Part shown: piece by piece, positions 17,806-26,076 of the stretch
Numbering within the stretch: the first letter of the stretch is position 1
Layout: every line of letters starts with the position of its first letter
NCBI GenBank assembly: GCA_963738345.1
Contig: CAVTWI010000002.1
Span: 3,410,001-3,474,000 of the forward strand
Reading direction: 5' to 3'
Origin: Bog-159 sp963738345
Lineage (GTDB): Bacteria > Acidobacteriota > Terriglobia > Bryobacterales > Bryobacteraceae
DNA length: 64,000 nucleotides
Translations under genes and position numbers: made by a program
The notes under the pieces: generated by a model
Database searches by the model: none
The model's input: only the letters and a program-made list of their open reading frames with translations
Told to the model about the DNA's origin: nothing

Positions 17806-19281
17806 ATGAATCTTGATCAACAGAAGAAGCAGGCGCGTGAATTGTTGCGGGCGATTCGTGCCGGAAACGAAGAAGCGCTTGCGCGTTTGCGGCGGCATCA
17901 CGGCGGCTGGGTTGCGGCGGACGATGCCGGCATCCGGCAATTGGCGGCTTTGCACGACGCACAGTTGGTGATCGCGCGCGAACAAGGGTTCGCCAGTTGG
18001 CCGAAGTTGAAAGCCTATGCCGAGCCGTCGCCGCGGTCCGGGCACACGCGTTTGTTCGTAGCGGACGTGGCATGGATCGAGGCGCGGGTCGAGGGCTTGC
18101 TACGTACGCGGCTATCGGCCGGTCCGGCGGCGCTCGAACAGATTCGCGAATGGCATCCGGGCTTTGCGAATTCGACGCACGAAGAAATTCTCCAGGCACC
18201 GTTCAGCGAGGAAGACGCACGGCTGGTGTATGCGCGGGAGCACGGGTTCGAGGGTTGGGACGATTTGGTCAGCCGGGTGGCGCTGCTGGCATCGAGAGAC
18301 GGCCGAGACCCTGGCGAGCCTTTCATGGCGGCGTTTGGCGCGTTGGAATGCGGGGATGTGGAGGTTTTTGAGGCGTTATTGCGAGCGAATCCAAGGTTGG
18401 CGACGGAACGCGGGACCAACGGCAATACGCTGCTGAATCTGGCTGTCAGTTTGGCAGGCAAACCTGGGTGGAGAGGCGGTTTGTCGGCGATTGAGGCGCT
18501 GCTGGCGGCGGGTGCCGACGTGAATGATGCGAACGATCGCGGGTCTACGCCGCTGCATCAAGCGGCTTATGGCAACCAAGTGGAAGTTGCGGGTTTGCTG
18601 CTCGAGAGCGGCGCGGCGGTGGATGCCGAGGCGCACGGGGCGGGAGGCACTCCGCTGATCACGGCGCTGTTCTGGGGACATCGCGAGATGGCGGATTTAC
18701 TGGCACGCTACGGGGTGGCTCCCCACAACCTGCGCGCGGCGGCGGGGCTGGGCAATTCCGAACTGGTGGAAGCTTGTTTTAACGGCGAAGGCGGGCTGAC
18801 AGCGGAGGCTGGGGCGGCGCGCGGATTCTACCGGCCGCACAGCGGGTTCCCGGACTGGCAGCCGTCGACGAAAGCGCAAGAGGTACTGGACGAGGCGTTG
18901 GTGTGGGCATGCAAGAGCAATCGCGTGGGCGTGCTGGAACGGTTGGTGCGCGGCGGGGCGCGGCTGGATGCCGACCCTTATCGGGGCACTCCGCTGATTT
19001 GGGCTGCGGCACGCAACCGCATGGATGCGGCCGCATGGTTGTTGAGTCGTAGGGCCAACGTGAACCAGAAGGCGACGTTCGGCGGGTTGACGCATGGCCA
19101 GGGTATAACGGCGCTGCATATTGCCGCGCAAAATGGACATCTGGCGATGGTGAAGTTACTGGTGGAAGGCGGGGCCGACCTGTCGATCGAGGATGATCTT
19201 TACAATGCCACGGCTGAGGGTGGCGCGCAGTATTTTGGGCGGACCGAGGTGCGCGACTACCTGCATTCGCTGGGGGCGTAA
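17806..19281 (+). CDS. Ankyrin-repeat protein
   Basis: Soluble protein of 491 residues. The start ATG 17806 is fixed by a strong GGAGG 5 bases upstream. The N-terminal about 170 residues contain two copies of a helical module ending in AREQGFASWPKLKAY and AREHGFEGWDDLVSRV. Ankyrin repeats fill the rest: RGSTPLHQAAYGNQVEVAGL, GTPLITALFWGHREMADLL, GTPLIWAAARNRMDAAAWLL and ITALHIAAQNGHLAMVKLL. There is no signal peptide, so it is probably cytoplasmic and mediates protein contacts. Partner unknown. It is divergent from the GH106-like gene. Confidence 0.85.
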   Translation: MNLDQQKKQARELLRAIRAGNEEALARLRRHHGGWVAADDAGIRQLAALHDAQLVIAREQGFASWPKLKAYAEPSPRSGHTRLFVADVAWIEARVEGLLRTRLSAGPAALEQIREWHPGFANSTHEEILQAPFSEEDARLVYAREHGFEGWDDLVSRVALLASRDGRDPGEPFMAAFGALECGDVEVFEALLRANPRLATERGTNGNTLLNLAVSLAGKPGWRGGLSAIEALLAAGADVNDANDRGSTPLHQAAYGNQVEVAGLLLESGAAVDAEAHGAGGTPLITALFWGHREMADLLARYGVAPHNLRAAAGLGNSELVEACFNGEGGLTAEAGAARGFYRPHSGFPDWQPSTKAQEVLDEALVWACKSNRVGVLERLVRGGARLDADPYRGTPLIWAAARNRMDAAAWLLSRRANVNQKATFGGLTHGQGITALHIAAQNGHLAMVKLLVEGGADLSIEDDLYNATAEGGAQYFGRTEVRDYLHSLGA

Positions 19282-19708
19282 ACCAGCGGCTCGATCAACG
19301 GCGGTGCCGTCCCATGCGGACCAGCCCGCACGCTTGGACCATACCGGTTCGGGGTGCGCGAACCAAAGGGTGCCGCTGCCGATGAGCCGCTTTCCTTAAT
19401 AACCGTGGGCGGCGAGTCAACGACACGGTCACGGTCTGGCGGCGCGGCGCGTTTTGGACGACGCGCCGATGCCCCAGATGATGCCAAATGTCCATTGGAT
19501 ACACTGGTGCCGGCCAAGCCGGCTTCCACCACATGGCAAAGCCGCCGCACAGAAAGTCAGCGCGAAGCGGCACTAGGGTCGATCGCTAACATGGAGTGTC
19601 CGGTCCAATGTTACTTGAAACGGAGTGAGTGTGACTATTGCTGCGATTTCGATGTGCTTATGACTTGGCGGCGGAAGGGCCGCACGCCGGGTGTCACTCG
19701 CGGTGAGC
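19282..19708. other. Intergenic region without recognisable gene
   Basis: About 430 bp between the ankyrin gene and the convergent response regulator. Short open frames on both strands have no family features or good ribosome sites. Confidence 0.45.
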
Positions 19709-20134
19709 CTACAAACGGCTATCAAATTCCTGTCCGCCGGGCTGTGACCGGTTTGGCGAATGCAGGACATCGTTTATCATTCGAACCAGTTTTTCGGGCA
19801 CGAATGGCTTCTGAATGTAAGCCCATCCGTAGTTAAGGACCAGAAGGTTTCCATTCGCTCCGCCAGACATCAACATCACGGGTAACTCGGGCCTGGCTTT
19901 CTTCAATATTTCGCCCAAGTCCGGGCCGGACATGCCCGGCATCTCTACGTCGGATAGGAGAAGATCGATGGTCTGGTCATCCGCTTCGGCCAAAACCAGG
20001 GCATCGCGCGCGTTTTCCGCCGACAGGACGTTAAAGTTAGCACTCTTGAGTATCGCCACCACGATTTGAAGAACTATCGGATTATCATCCACAACCAGGA
20101 TGGTCTCGAGGGTTGAATTGTGCGGATTCTCCAT
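19709..20134 (-). CDS. Single-domain CheY-like response regulator
   Basis: Receiver domain of 141 residues with no output domain. All conserved positions are visible: acidic pair D16-D17 in ILVVDDNP, phospho-acceptor D62 in LLLSDVEMPGMSGPD, S90 in VMLMSGGA and K109 in YIQKPFVPEKLV. ATG 20134 starts just before the receiver; the frame extends upstream to 20179 but the extra residues are not receiver-like. No histidine kinase lies nearby, so its partner is elsewhere. It is divergent from the NHL-repeat gene across a region with short direct repeats. Confidence 0.88.
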   Translation of the reverse strand: MENPHNSTLETILVVDDNPIVLQIVVAILKSANFNVLSAENARDALVLAEADDQTIDLLLSDVEMPGMSGPDLGEILKKARPELPVMLMSGGANGNLLVLNYGWAYIQKPFVPEKLVRMINDVLHSPNRSQPGGQEFDSRL

Positions 20135-20199
20135 GGCTGCGGCTTCCTTCCATACTGGCCTACGTATAGCTAGAGGCATTTGAGCAGCCTTACATATAT

Positions 20200-20229
20200 T
20201 TTAATGAGATTTAATGACACTTAACGACA
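20200..20229. repeat. Three 10-bp direct repeats upstream of NHL-repeat gene
   Basis: tttaatgaga, tttaatgaca and cttaacgaca follow one another with a 10-base period, about one helical turn. A related cataacgaca occurs near 20260. They lie between the divergent response regulator and NHL genes and could bind a regulator. Confidence 0.5.
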
Positions 20230-20288
20230 TTTCAGATATTTCTTACCAGTTTATGATCGCCATAACGACACTGTTTCGACCAAATACG

Positions 20289-20308
20289 GTCATAGGGGTC
20301 ATAGGGTC
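20289..20308. repeat. Two 9-bp direct repeats ggtcatagg
   Basis: ggtcatagg is repeated head to tail (20289-20297 and 20298-20306), followed by gtc. It lies upstream of the NHL-repeat gene in the same intergenic region as the 10-bp repeats. Confidence 0.45.
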
Positions 20309-20389
20309 GATGCGCAAGCTGTTGAATTTGCCAGCACTCTTTTGTTGTAGACTTGATCCTAGTCTTTTACGCACGAGGAGGATGTGAAG

Positions 20390-22315
20390 GTGAAAGCAAT
20401 CGGGATTCTAGGCATGGTTGTGACTCTGGCGGGCGGGCTGTCGGCGACGCAATACACTTATAGTGACTCGGGTGGGGCTGTGACACAGACCAGTATCCTA
20501 ACGATAACAGGCGCGGCGTGGGCAAATCCGGCCGGCACGATCTCGATGAGTTGTCCTCTGACTGAGACTACGCCACAGTATCCCTATTATTCGGAGTGGA
20601 CGTGTGTGGGCGGGAGCCTGTCGGCGCAGTCGCGCGACGGTAAGACCAAAATACAAGGGTCATTCACTTCGGGCGTATTTACGCTGGACCGGAGCAGTTT
20701 GAGCGGGGGCACCTTTACATACGCGTTGTTCGCCAATTTTGCCGGGTCGCAGTCGATCAACGGAAAGTCTACCGCGGTGATAGGAGCGGTGACTGAAACG
20801 CTGGCGCCGCTGAGCGGCTATCTGGGAACGGGGACGATCCAAAGCGGACTGATCGATGTGAGCCAGCAGCACGAGCCGATCTACATCGCGGACACAGGTA
20901 ACAATCGGGTGGTCGTATCGGCGGACGCACTGGGTTCTAACTGGACGAGCCTGGGCAAGGCAGGGTCGGGCGCGAAGCAGTTCTCGCAGCCATGGGGCAT
21001 CGCACTGGACTCGGCGGGAAAAATCTATGTTTCCGACAGCGGGAATTGCCGCGTTGTGCGGGTGGACAATATATCGGGCGCGAACTGGACATCGTTCGGC
21101 GGGTGTGGTTCGGGCGCGGGCGAGTTTTCGAATCCGCAAGGCTTGTGGGTAGATGCGAACGGGAAGATCTATGTGGCCGACACCGGGAACAACCGCATTG
21201 TGCGCATGGACGATATGAGCGGGACGAACTTTTTGGCGCTGGGGACGCTGGGCAATGGCGCCAACCAGTTCCATTCGCCGGCCGCAGTGACCACCGACGC
21301 CGCGGGGAACATCTACGTGGCCGACAACGTGAATGCGCGGGTGGCGGAGTTTGCCGATATGACCGGCGCGAATTGGGCGGTGCTGCAGTTTCCGGTAGGC
21401 TACCTGACACCGGATGGGGTGGCGGTGGATGCGACGAATCGGATCTACGTAACAGATTCGCTGCAGAGCCAGGTGGTACGGACCGACAACATTACTGGGG
21501 CGGACGAGGTTTTCCTGAACGCCAATGGGGCGACCTCGATCGGGATGTTCCGCAATCCTTCGGGCATTTTCGTAGATCCGGACGACGCCATTTATCTGGC
21601 CGATACGGGCGACAACCGCGTGCTGCGCTTTTTCGATATGAGTTATAGCTATGAGGAGGAACTGGGGACGCTGGGAAGCGGTGTCCACAACCTGAACCAA
21701 CCGCACGGCATCGCAGTGATGCCGGTGACGAAATCGGTGGCAGTGGCGGCGGTGAATCCGCCCAGCCTGGCTTTTCCGACGCAGGTGGTGGGTAGCGAAG
21801 GTCCGGCGGAGAGCGCGGTGCTGACCAATATCGGGAGCAAGGCATTCGAGATCACGAGCGTGACTTCGTCGCTGGCGGACTTTGCGCAAACAAATAATTG
21901 TCCGACGTCGCTTGCCGGGGGGCAATCGTGCACCGCAACGATCGACTTTCAACCCTCCAGCGGCGGGGTGCGCAAGGGGTCGGTGGCATTCACCTTGGCA
22001 GGAGCGCCGTCGAAGTCAGTCACACTGAGCGGGAGCGGCGCGCTGGTGGCGCTGTCGATGAAGGTGCTGATTATGTTCGAAGGCCAGCCGGGGATGGTTA
22101 CGGTGAGCAACCCGTTGCAGACGCCGACCACCCTGAAGTCAATCAAGGTGGCAGGATCGGCCTTTTCACAGACCAATAACTGCGGGACGATCGCACCGGG
22201 TGGGAGTTGCCAGATCACGGTGCACTTCCTTTACACCGGGCTTCCGGTGACGGGGACGCTGACGGTAACGGATAGCTCGGGGACGCCGCAGTACGTTTCA
22301 CTGACGGGAGAGTAG
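20390..22315 (+). CDS. Exported NHL-repeat protein with choice-of-anchor D domains
   Basis: Secreted protein of about 641 residues. A signal peptide and a beta-rich N-terminal domain (to about 165) precede six NHL-like propeller repeats, each with a core such as IYVADTGNNRIVRMDDMSG or IYVSDSGNCRVVRVDNISGA. Two immunoglobulin-like choice-of-anchor D domains follow, with paired Cys in QTNNCPTSLAGGQSCTATID and QTNNCGTIAPGGSCQITVHF. GTG 20390 is preferred, 8 bases after GGAGG; GTG 20384 is too close to it. Probably a cell-surface or secreted adhesion or binding protein; no catalytic residues are seen. It faces the LamG gene, stops 6 bp apart. Confidence 0.82.
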   Translation: MKAIGILGMVVTLAGGLSATQYTYSDSGGAVTQTSILTITGAAWANPAGTISMSCPLTETTPQYPYYSEWTCVGGSLSAQSRDGKTKIQGSFTSGVFTLDRSSLSGGTFTYALFANFAGSQSINGKSTAVIGAVTETLAPLSGYLGTGTIQSGLIDVSQQHEPIYIADTGNNRVVVSADALGSNWTSLGKAGSGAKQFSQPWGIALDSAGKIYVSDSGNCRVVRVDNISGANWTSFGGCGSGAGEFSNPQGLWVDANGKIYVADTGNNRIVRMDDMSGTNFLALGTLGNGANQFHSPAAVTTDAAGNIYVADNVNARVAEFADMTGANWAVLQFPVGYLTPDGVAVDATNRIYVTDSLQSQVVRTDNITGADEVFLNANGATSIGMFRNPSGIFVDPDDAIYLADTGDNRVLRFFDMSYSYEEELGTLGSGVHNLNQPHGIAVMPVTKSVAVAAVNPPSLAFPTQVVGSEGPAESAVLTNIGSKAFEITSVTSSLADFAQTNNCPTSLAGGQSCTATIDFQPSSGGVRKGSVAFTLAGAPSKSVTLSGSGALVALSMKVLIMFEGQPGMVTVSNPLQTPTTLKSIKVAGSAFSQTNNCGTIAPGGSCQITVHFLYTGLPVTGTLTVTDSSGTPQYVSLTGE

Positions 22316-22321
22316 GCGTTG

Positions 22322-23686
22322 TTATGTTCCTGTACCCGTCATCGCTACGCTCTGAGGGCTAGCGCCACCGTCGTCGTTGAATTGAAGCGTAGCAGTTCGG
22401 GTGCCTGTGACGGTCGGCTTAAATTCGACGCTCACCTGGCAAGTCGCACCGGCACCCAGACTGGCTCCGCAGGTATTGTCCGAAATCAGGTAATCGGTTG
22501 GGTCGGTTCCGACGATCAAGATGCCGCTGCCGTTGAAATTCACCGTAACAGTTCCATCGTTCGTCACAGTGACGGTTTTGGCCTTACTGGTGGTTCCGAC
22601 TCGGTGATTGCCAAAATTCAGCCGAGAGACGGACAAGCTGATGTCGGTGGCGGATCCCGTAAGGTTCACTCTCTGCGGGCTGATGGGCGCACTATCAACA
22701 AACGTCACCTTTCCGGTCCTGGTGCCCGTGGCAGTGGGAGTAAAAGTAACGCTCGCCGTGCAGGTCTCTCCGGCTGCCAATTGTGCTGGGGGGAGCGGGC
22801 ATGTATTGGTCTGAGTAAAATCGCCGGCTGTGGTAACTTTCTTGACGGTCACAGGTAGGGGAAACGAGTTTGTGGCGGTTACAGTCTTGGCGGGACTCTG
22901 GGTGCCGATGGTTTGGCGGGAGAACTTCAGGCTCGGCGGCGCGAAGGTCAAGCCCTTGCAAACCCCTGCCGTACCCGCGTTGTAGATTGCCTGTATCTGG
23001 GATTGGGACAGGGCTAGGTTGTAAGCCTGGACCTCGTCGATGACGCCGTTCCAAGTTCGGTAGTATCCAAGCGGCATGTAAATCGGGTCGGTGGCGCCAA
23101 TTTCCCAATCGCTGGAAGTGTAGGAGACGGTCTTAGATTCAGAGAAGGCTCCTTCGGGTTTGCCATTTACGAAGAGCCTGAAAGTGCTTCCATCATACGT
23201 TGCCGCAACGAAGTAATAACTACCAGCCTGGAAAGTGTCCGGTGACGATATGATCTCCGATGTGCTGCCGAAGATGAAAAGGAACTGCCCACTGATCGCG
23301 CTCCACGACAAAGCCACAGAGTCGTCTACGTCATCAATGTTCTTTTCGACGATGATACTGCCGTAGGTATCGTTGTTGGGGCCGGGACCGGCAGGCATAA
23401 CCCATGCAAGCCATGTAAAGGTCTGACTGGCGAGGCCGGTAGCGTCGGGGATCTGGATATAGCCGTGCGTCCCGAACGTAAATCCGTTCCCCACTTCGCC
23501 GGGGGCAAAAGTGACGGCTTGAACAGTCACGGGATTGTTACCGCCAATGATGTCATTCTCGTTGGTGTCGCCTGTCCACCAGCTAACCAGCCCAGGCGGT
23601 GCAGGGGTGCAGGATTGTGGCTGTGCGGTCGAGCAGCAGGAGATGAACAATAGAACTAGAAGAACTTGTAGTCGGTGTGTCGCCAT
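22322..23686 (-). CDS. Exported LamG-domain protein with choice-of-anchor D repeats
   Basis: Secreted protein of about 454 residues. The N-terminal hydrophobic segment (LQVLLVLLFISCCSTAQ) could be a signal peptide or a lipoprotein signal. A LamG/concanavalin-like domain spans about 28-235, with LVSWWTGDTNEND, FTWLAWVMPAG, YYFVAATYDGSTFRLFVNGK and GVIDEVQAYNLAL. Two choice-of-anchor D domains follow, with TCPLPPAQLAAGETCTASV and TCGASLGAGATCQVSVEF. ATG 23686 has GAGGG upstream and starts the signal. The protein resembles surface carbohydrate-binding or adhesion proteins. Its C-terminal domains are of the same type as those of the convergent NHL-repeat protein. Confidence 0.82.
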   Translation of the reverse strand: MATHRLQVLLVLLFISCCSTAQPQSCTPAPPGLVSWWTGDTNENDIIGGNNPVTVQAVTFAPGEVGNGFTFGTHGYIQIPDATGLASQTFTWLAWVMPAGPGPNNDTYGSIIVEKNIDDVDDSVALSWSAISGQFLFIFGSTSEIISSPDTFQAGSYYFVAATYDGSTFRLFVNGKPEGAFSESKTVSYTSSDWEIGATDPIYMPLGYYRTWNGVIDEVQAYNLALSQSQIQAIYNAGTAGVCKGLTFAPPSLKFSRQTIGTQSPAKTVTATNSFPLPVTVKKVTTAGDFTQTNTCPLPPAQLAAGETCTASVTFTPTATGTRTGKVTFVDSAPISPQRVNLTGSATDISLSVSRLNFGNHRVGTTSKAKTVTVTNDGTVTVNFNGSGILIVGTDPTDYLISDNTCGASLGAGATCQVSVEFKPTVTGTRTATLQFNDDGGASPQSVAMTGTGT

Positions 23687-23830
23687 GCACCCTCGCCGCC
23701 CACCGATTGGCCGTGCGCGCCTCTCCATTGCGGAGGTACCGGGGTGGGCGTCCCGGTTAGGCGAAATAATATCAAAATAGTCGTCATTCCCGCAACGGCT
23801 GCTATATTCAGATGCAGGACTCCACAATTT

Positions 23831-25252
23831 ATGATTCGTTTTGCGGTTCTGCTGCTAGTGGCGGGCGCGGGGATGGCTGCCCCGCCCGCTGCCCGGAATT
23901 TGCCCAAACTGAAAGTCAGCGACAATCACCGCTTCCTGGTGGACGGAACGGGCAAACCTTTCTTCTATCTGGCGGACACCGCATGGGAGATTTTTCACCG
24001 TCTGACACGGGAGGAAGCGGTGCAGTATCTGGATATCCGGGCGCGGCAGGGTTTCACGGCGATTCAGGCGGTAGCGCTGGCGGAGCACGACGGACTGCGG
24101 GTGCCGAATGCATACGGCGCGCTGCCTTTCGTGGACTACGACCCGAGCCGTCCGGCTGTGACGCCTGGGTCTAATCCGGCGCACGCTGGCGAATACGACT
24201 ATTGGGACCATGTCGATTACGTCGTGGACCAGGCCAATCGCCGCGGCATCTATGTGGCATTGCTGCCGGCGTGGGGCGGTTGGGTTACGGACCATGCGGG
24301 CGATCGGGACGACCGGGTGATCACGATGCAGAACGCCCAAAACTTCGGCGAATTCCTGGGGAAGCGGTACGGAAAGAAAGGCATCATCTGGGTGCTGGGG
24401 GGGGACCGGACGCCCAGCGGTTACGAGGAGGTTTGGCGCACGCTGGCGCGGGGCATCGCGATAGGGGCGACAGGCAAGGAAGATTATGGGGCGGTGCTGA
24501 TGACGTTTCATCCGCGGGGCGCGGAGACGTCGAGCACGTGGTTTCATAACGACCCATGGCTGGCTTTCAATATGCAGCAGAACGGCCATAACACGGCCGC
24601 ACTGCGGGAGGTGTGGCGCAGGATCGGCGACGACTACAAGCGCACGCCGGTGAAGCCGGTGATCGACGGCGAACCGATTTACGAGGACCATCCGATCAAT
24701 TTCAACGCCAAGGCAAATGGATATTCGCTTGATGCGCATGTACGGCAGGCGATTTATTACGATCTGTTCGCGGGGGCGTGCGGCCACACCTACGGCAATC
24801 ACGCTGTCTGGCAGATGTATTCGCCGAAATATGAGCCAATCAACGGACCGCTGATGTATTGGACCGATGCGGTGCTGCGGCCGGGCGGGTACGAAGTGGG
24901 GTATGCGCGGCGGTTGATGGAATCGCGGCCGGTGTTGGCGCGGGTGCCGGATCAATCAATGATTGTGGACGAATTGACTGGTGCCGACCGGATCGCGGCC
25001 ACGCGCGGCGATGATTATCTATTTATATATAGCGGGCAAGGGCGGCGGTTCAGCTTGAGGCTGGGACGCATCTCGGGCGTTAAGCTGGGCGGCTTTTGGT
25101 TCAACCCACGGAGTGGTACGGCGCTCCCGATCGAACCGGTGGAGAACCAGGGCACGCGGGAGTTTGTGCCGCCCAGCGAGGGATGGTCGAGCGACTGGAT
25201 TCTGATGCTGGACGACACCTCGAAGGGGTATGGCGCGCCGGCTTCGAAGTAA
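23831..25252 (+). CDS. Exported DUF4038/GH140-like glycosidase (apiosidase type)
   Basis: Secreted enzyme of about 473 residues with a signal peptide (about 1-16). The catalytic part begins with HRFLVDGTGKPFFYLADTAW and EAVQYLDIRARQGFTAIQAV, the DUF4038/GH140 signature. Further family elements are GKKGIIWVLGGDRTP, MTFHPRGAETSS, PVIDGEPIYEDHPINFNAK and GACGHTYGNHAVWQMY. A C-terminal beta domain (about 395-473) resembles the putative collagen-binding domain in this family. GH140 enzymes release apiose from rhamnogalacturonan II; here the substrate is family inference. ATG 23831 starts the signal peptide. Confidence 0.87.
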   Translation: MIRFAVLLLVAGAGMAAPPAARNLPKLKVSDNHRFLVDGTGKPFFYLADTAWEIFHRLTREEAVQYLDIRARQGFTAIQAVALAEHDGLRVPNAYGALPFVDYDPSRPAVTPGSNPAHAGEYDYWDHVDYVVDQANRRGIYVALLPAWGGWVTDHAGDRDDRVITMQNAQNFGEFLGKRYGKKGIIWVLGGDRTPSGYEEVWRTLARGIAIGATGKEDYGAVLMTFHPRGAETSSTWFHNDPWLAFNMQQNGHNTAALREVWRRIGDDYKRTPVKPVIDGEPIYEDHPINFNAKANGYSLDAHVRQAIYYDLFAGACGHTYGNHAVWQMYSPKYEPINGPLMYWTDAVLRPGGYEVGYARRLMESRPVLARVPDQSMIVDELTGADRIAATRGDDYLFIYSGQGRRFSLRLGRISGVKLGGFWFNPRSGTALPIEPVENQGTREFVPPSEGWSSDWILMLDDTSKGYGAPASK

Positions 25253-25260
25253 TGGCGCCG

Positions 25261-25482
25261 TCAGGCTGACTTCTTTTGCTGGGCTTTCTTTTGGCGGCGA
25301 GGCAGGCGATGCTTGTCTTTCTTAACCAGTTTGGGGACTTTCGTGGACTTCGTGTTTGGCTTGGCTTCGTCCGCGACGCCCACCAGTGAGGCGACTTTAC
25401 CGGCAACGGAGCCGATGGCCTTGGCGGCGGTGACTAATACACTGCTTTCAGCTTCTGGAGGGGCGACGGGTTTCTTAGGCAT
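25261..25482 (-). CDS. Small lysine-rich basic protein
   Basis: Protein of 73 residues, start ATG 25482. The N-terminal half (MPKKPVAPPEAESSVLV, then TAAKAIGSVAGKVASLVGVA) contains an Ala/Gly-rich amphipathic helix. The C-terminal half is highly basic (KVPKLVKKDKHRLPRRQKKA). Similar small basic proteins occur in other Acidobacteriota; a nucleic-acid-binding role is possible but unproven. A TATAAT lies at 25502-25507 on its strand, about 20 bases upstream of the start. It is divergent from the GNAT gene and converges with the GH140-like gene. Confidence 0.68.
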   Translation of the reverse strand: MPKKPVAPPEAESSVLVTAAKAIGSVAGKVASLVGVADEAKPNTKSTKVPKLVKKDKHRLPRRQKKAQQKKSA

Positions 25483-25512
25483 TTTGTTAAAGACTCTCAC
25501 TATTATAGGCAG

Positions 25513-26064
25513 ATGTTTGAAGATATAGTTACCGAGCGGCTGATACTGCGTGACCTGCGGGCCGGGGACGCGGAGTTCCTGGTGCAGTACCGAGCGGCCC
25601 CCGAGGTGGCCCGGTATCAATCGTGGCAGCCGGAGTCGGTAGCGAAGTTGCTAGTGTTCTTCGAGGAATTGCGTGGCGCGGACCCCGACGCCGCGCGGGG
25701 CTGGTATCAGATCGCCATCGGGCTGCGCCCCGGCGGCGAGCTGATCGGCGATTGTGGCATCCACACTTTCGAGGACCGCCGTCTGGCGGAAATCGGAATC
25801 ACGGTGGCGCCCCGATTTCAACGACGCGGCTATGCGTCCGAAGCGCTGAGAGCACTGATGGGCTACTTGTTTGGGACTCTGGGGAAGCATCGTGTGTCGG
25901 CTTCGGTGGATCCCCGCAATGCGGAGTCGATGAGGCTCATGCAACGGGTGGGCTTCCGGCAGGAAGGCCGGCTGATTGAGAGCCAGTGGTGTCGTGGGGA
26001 ATGGGCGGATGAGGTGACCTTCGCCATGCTCGCGCGCGAGTGGGAGTTGCGGCAGAGATCCTGA
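25513..26064 (+). CDS. GNAT-family N-acetyltransferase (RimJ/RimL type)
   Basis: Acetyltransferase of 183 residues. The N-terminal TERLILRDLRAGDAEFLVQY is typical of the RimJ/RimL branch. The acetyl-CoA site is visible as EIGITVAPRFQRRGYASEAL, followed by HRVSASVDPRNAESMRLMQR and VGFRQEGRLIESQ. The substrate cannot be told; it could be a ribosomal protein N-terminus, an antibiotic or a small amine. The gene ends 12 bp before the GH3 gene, so they may be co-transcribed. Confidence 0.88.
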   Translation: MFEDIVTERLILRDLRAGDAEFLVQYRAAPEVARYQSWQPESVAKLLVFFEELRGADPDAARGWYQIAIGLRPGGELIGDCGIHTFEDRRLAEIGITVAPRFQRRGYASEALRALMGYLFGTLGKHRVSASVDPRNAESMRLMQRVGFRQEGRLIESQWCRGEWADEVTFAMLAREWELRQRS

Positions 26065-26076
26065 TACGATCAACTC

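Noticed and set aside
19282..19708. Possible small genes or an old insertion element between ankyrin and response regulator genes
   Set aside because: Neither strand gives a frame with a plausible start, family motif or terminal repeats.
20660..21952. Minus-strand open frame of 430 codons across the NHL-repeat gene
   Set aside because: High GC keeps the antisense frame open. The product is Arg/His-rich with no recognisable domain, while the plus strand shows clear NHL repeats.
23855..24955. Minus-strand open frame of 366 codons inside the GH140-like gene
   Set aside because: Arg/His/Pro-rich antisense product without features; the plus-strand gene is clear.
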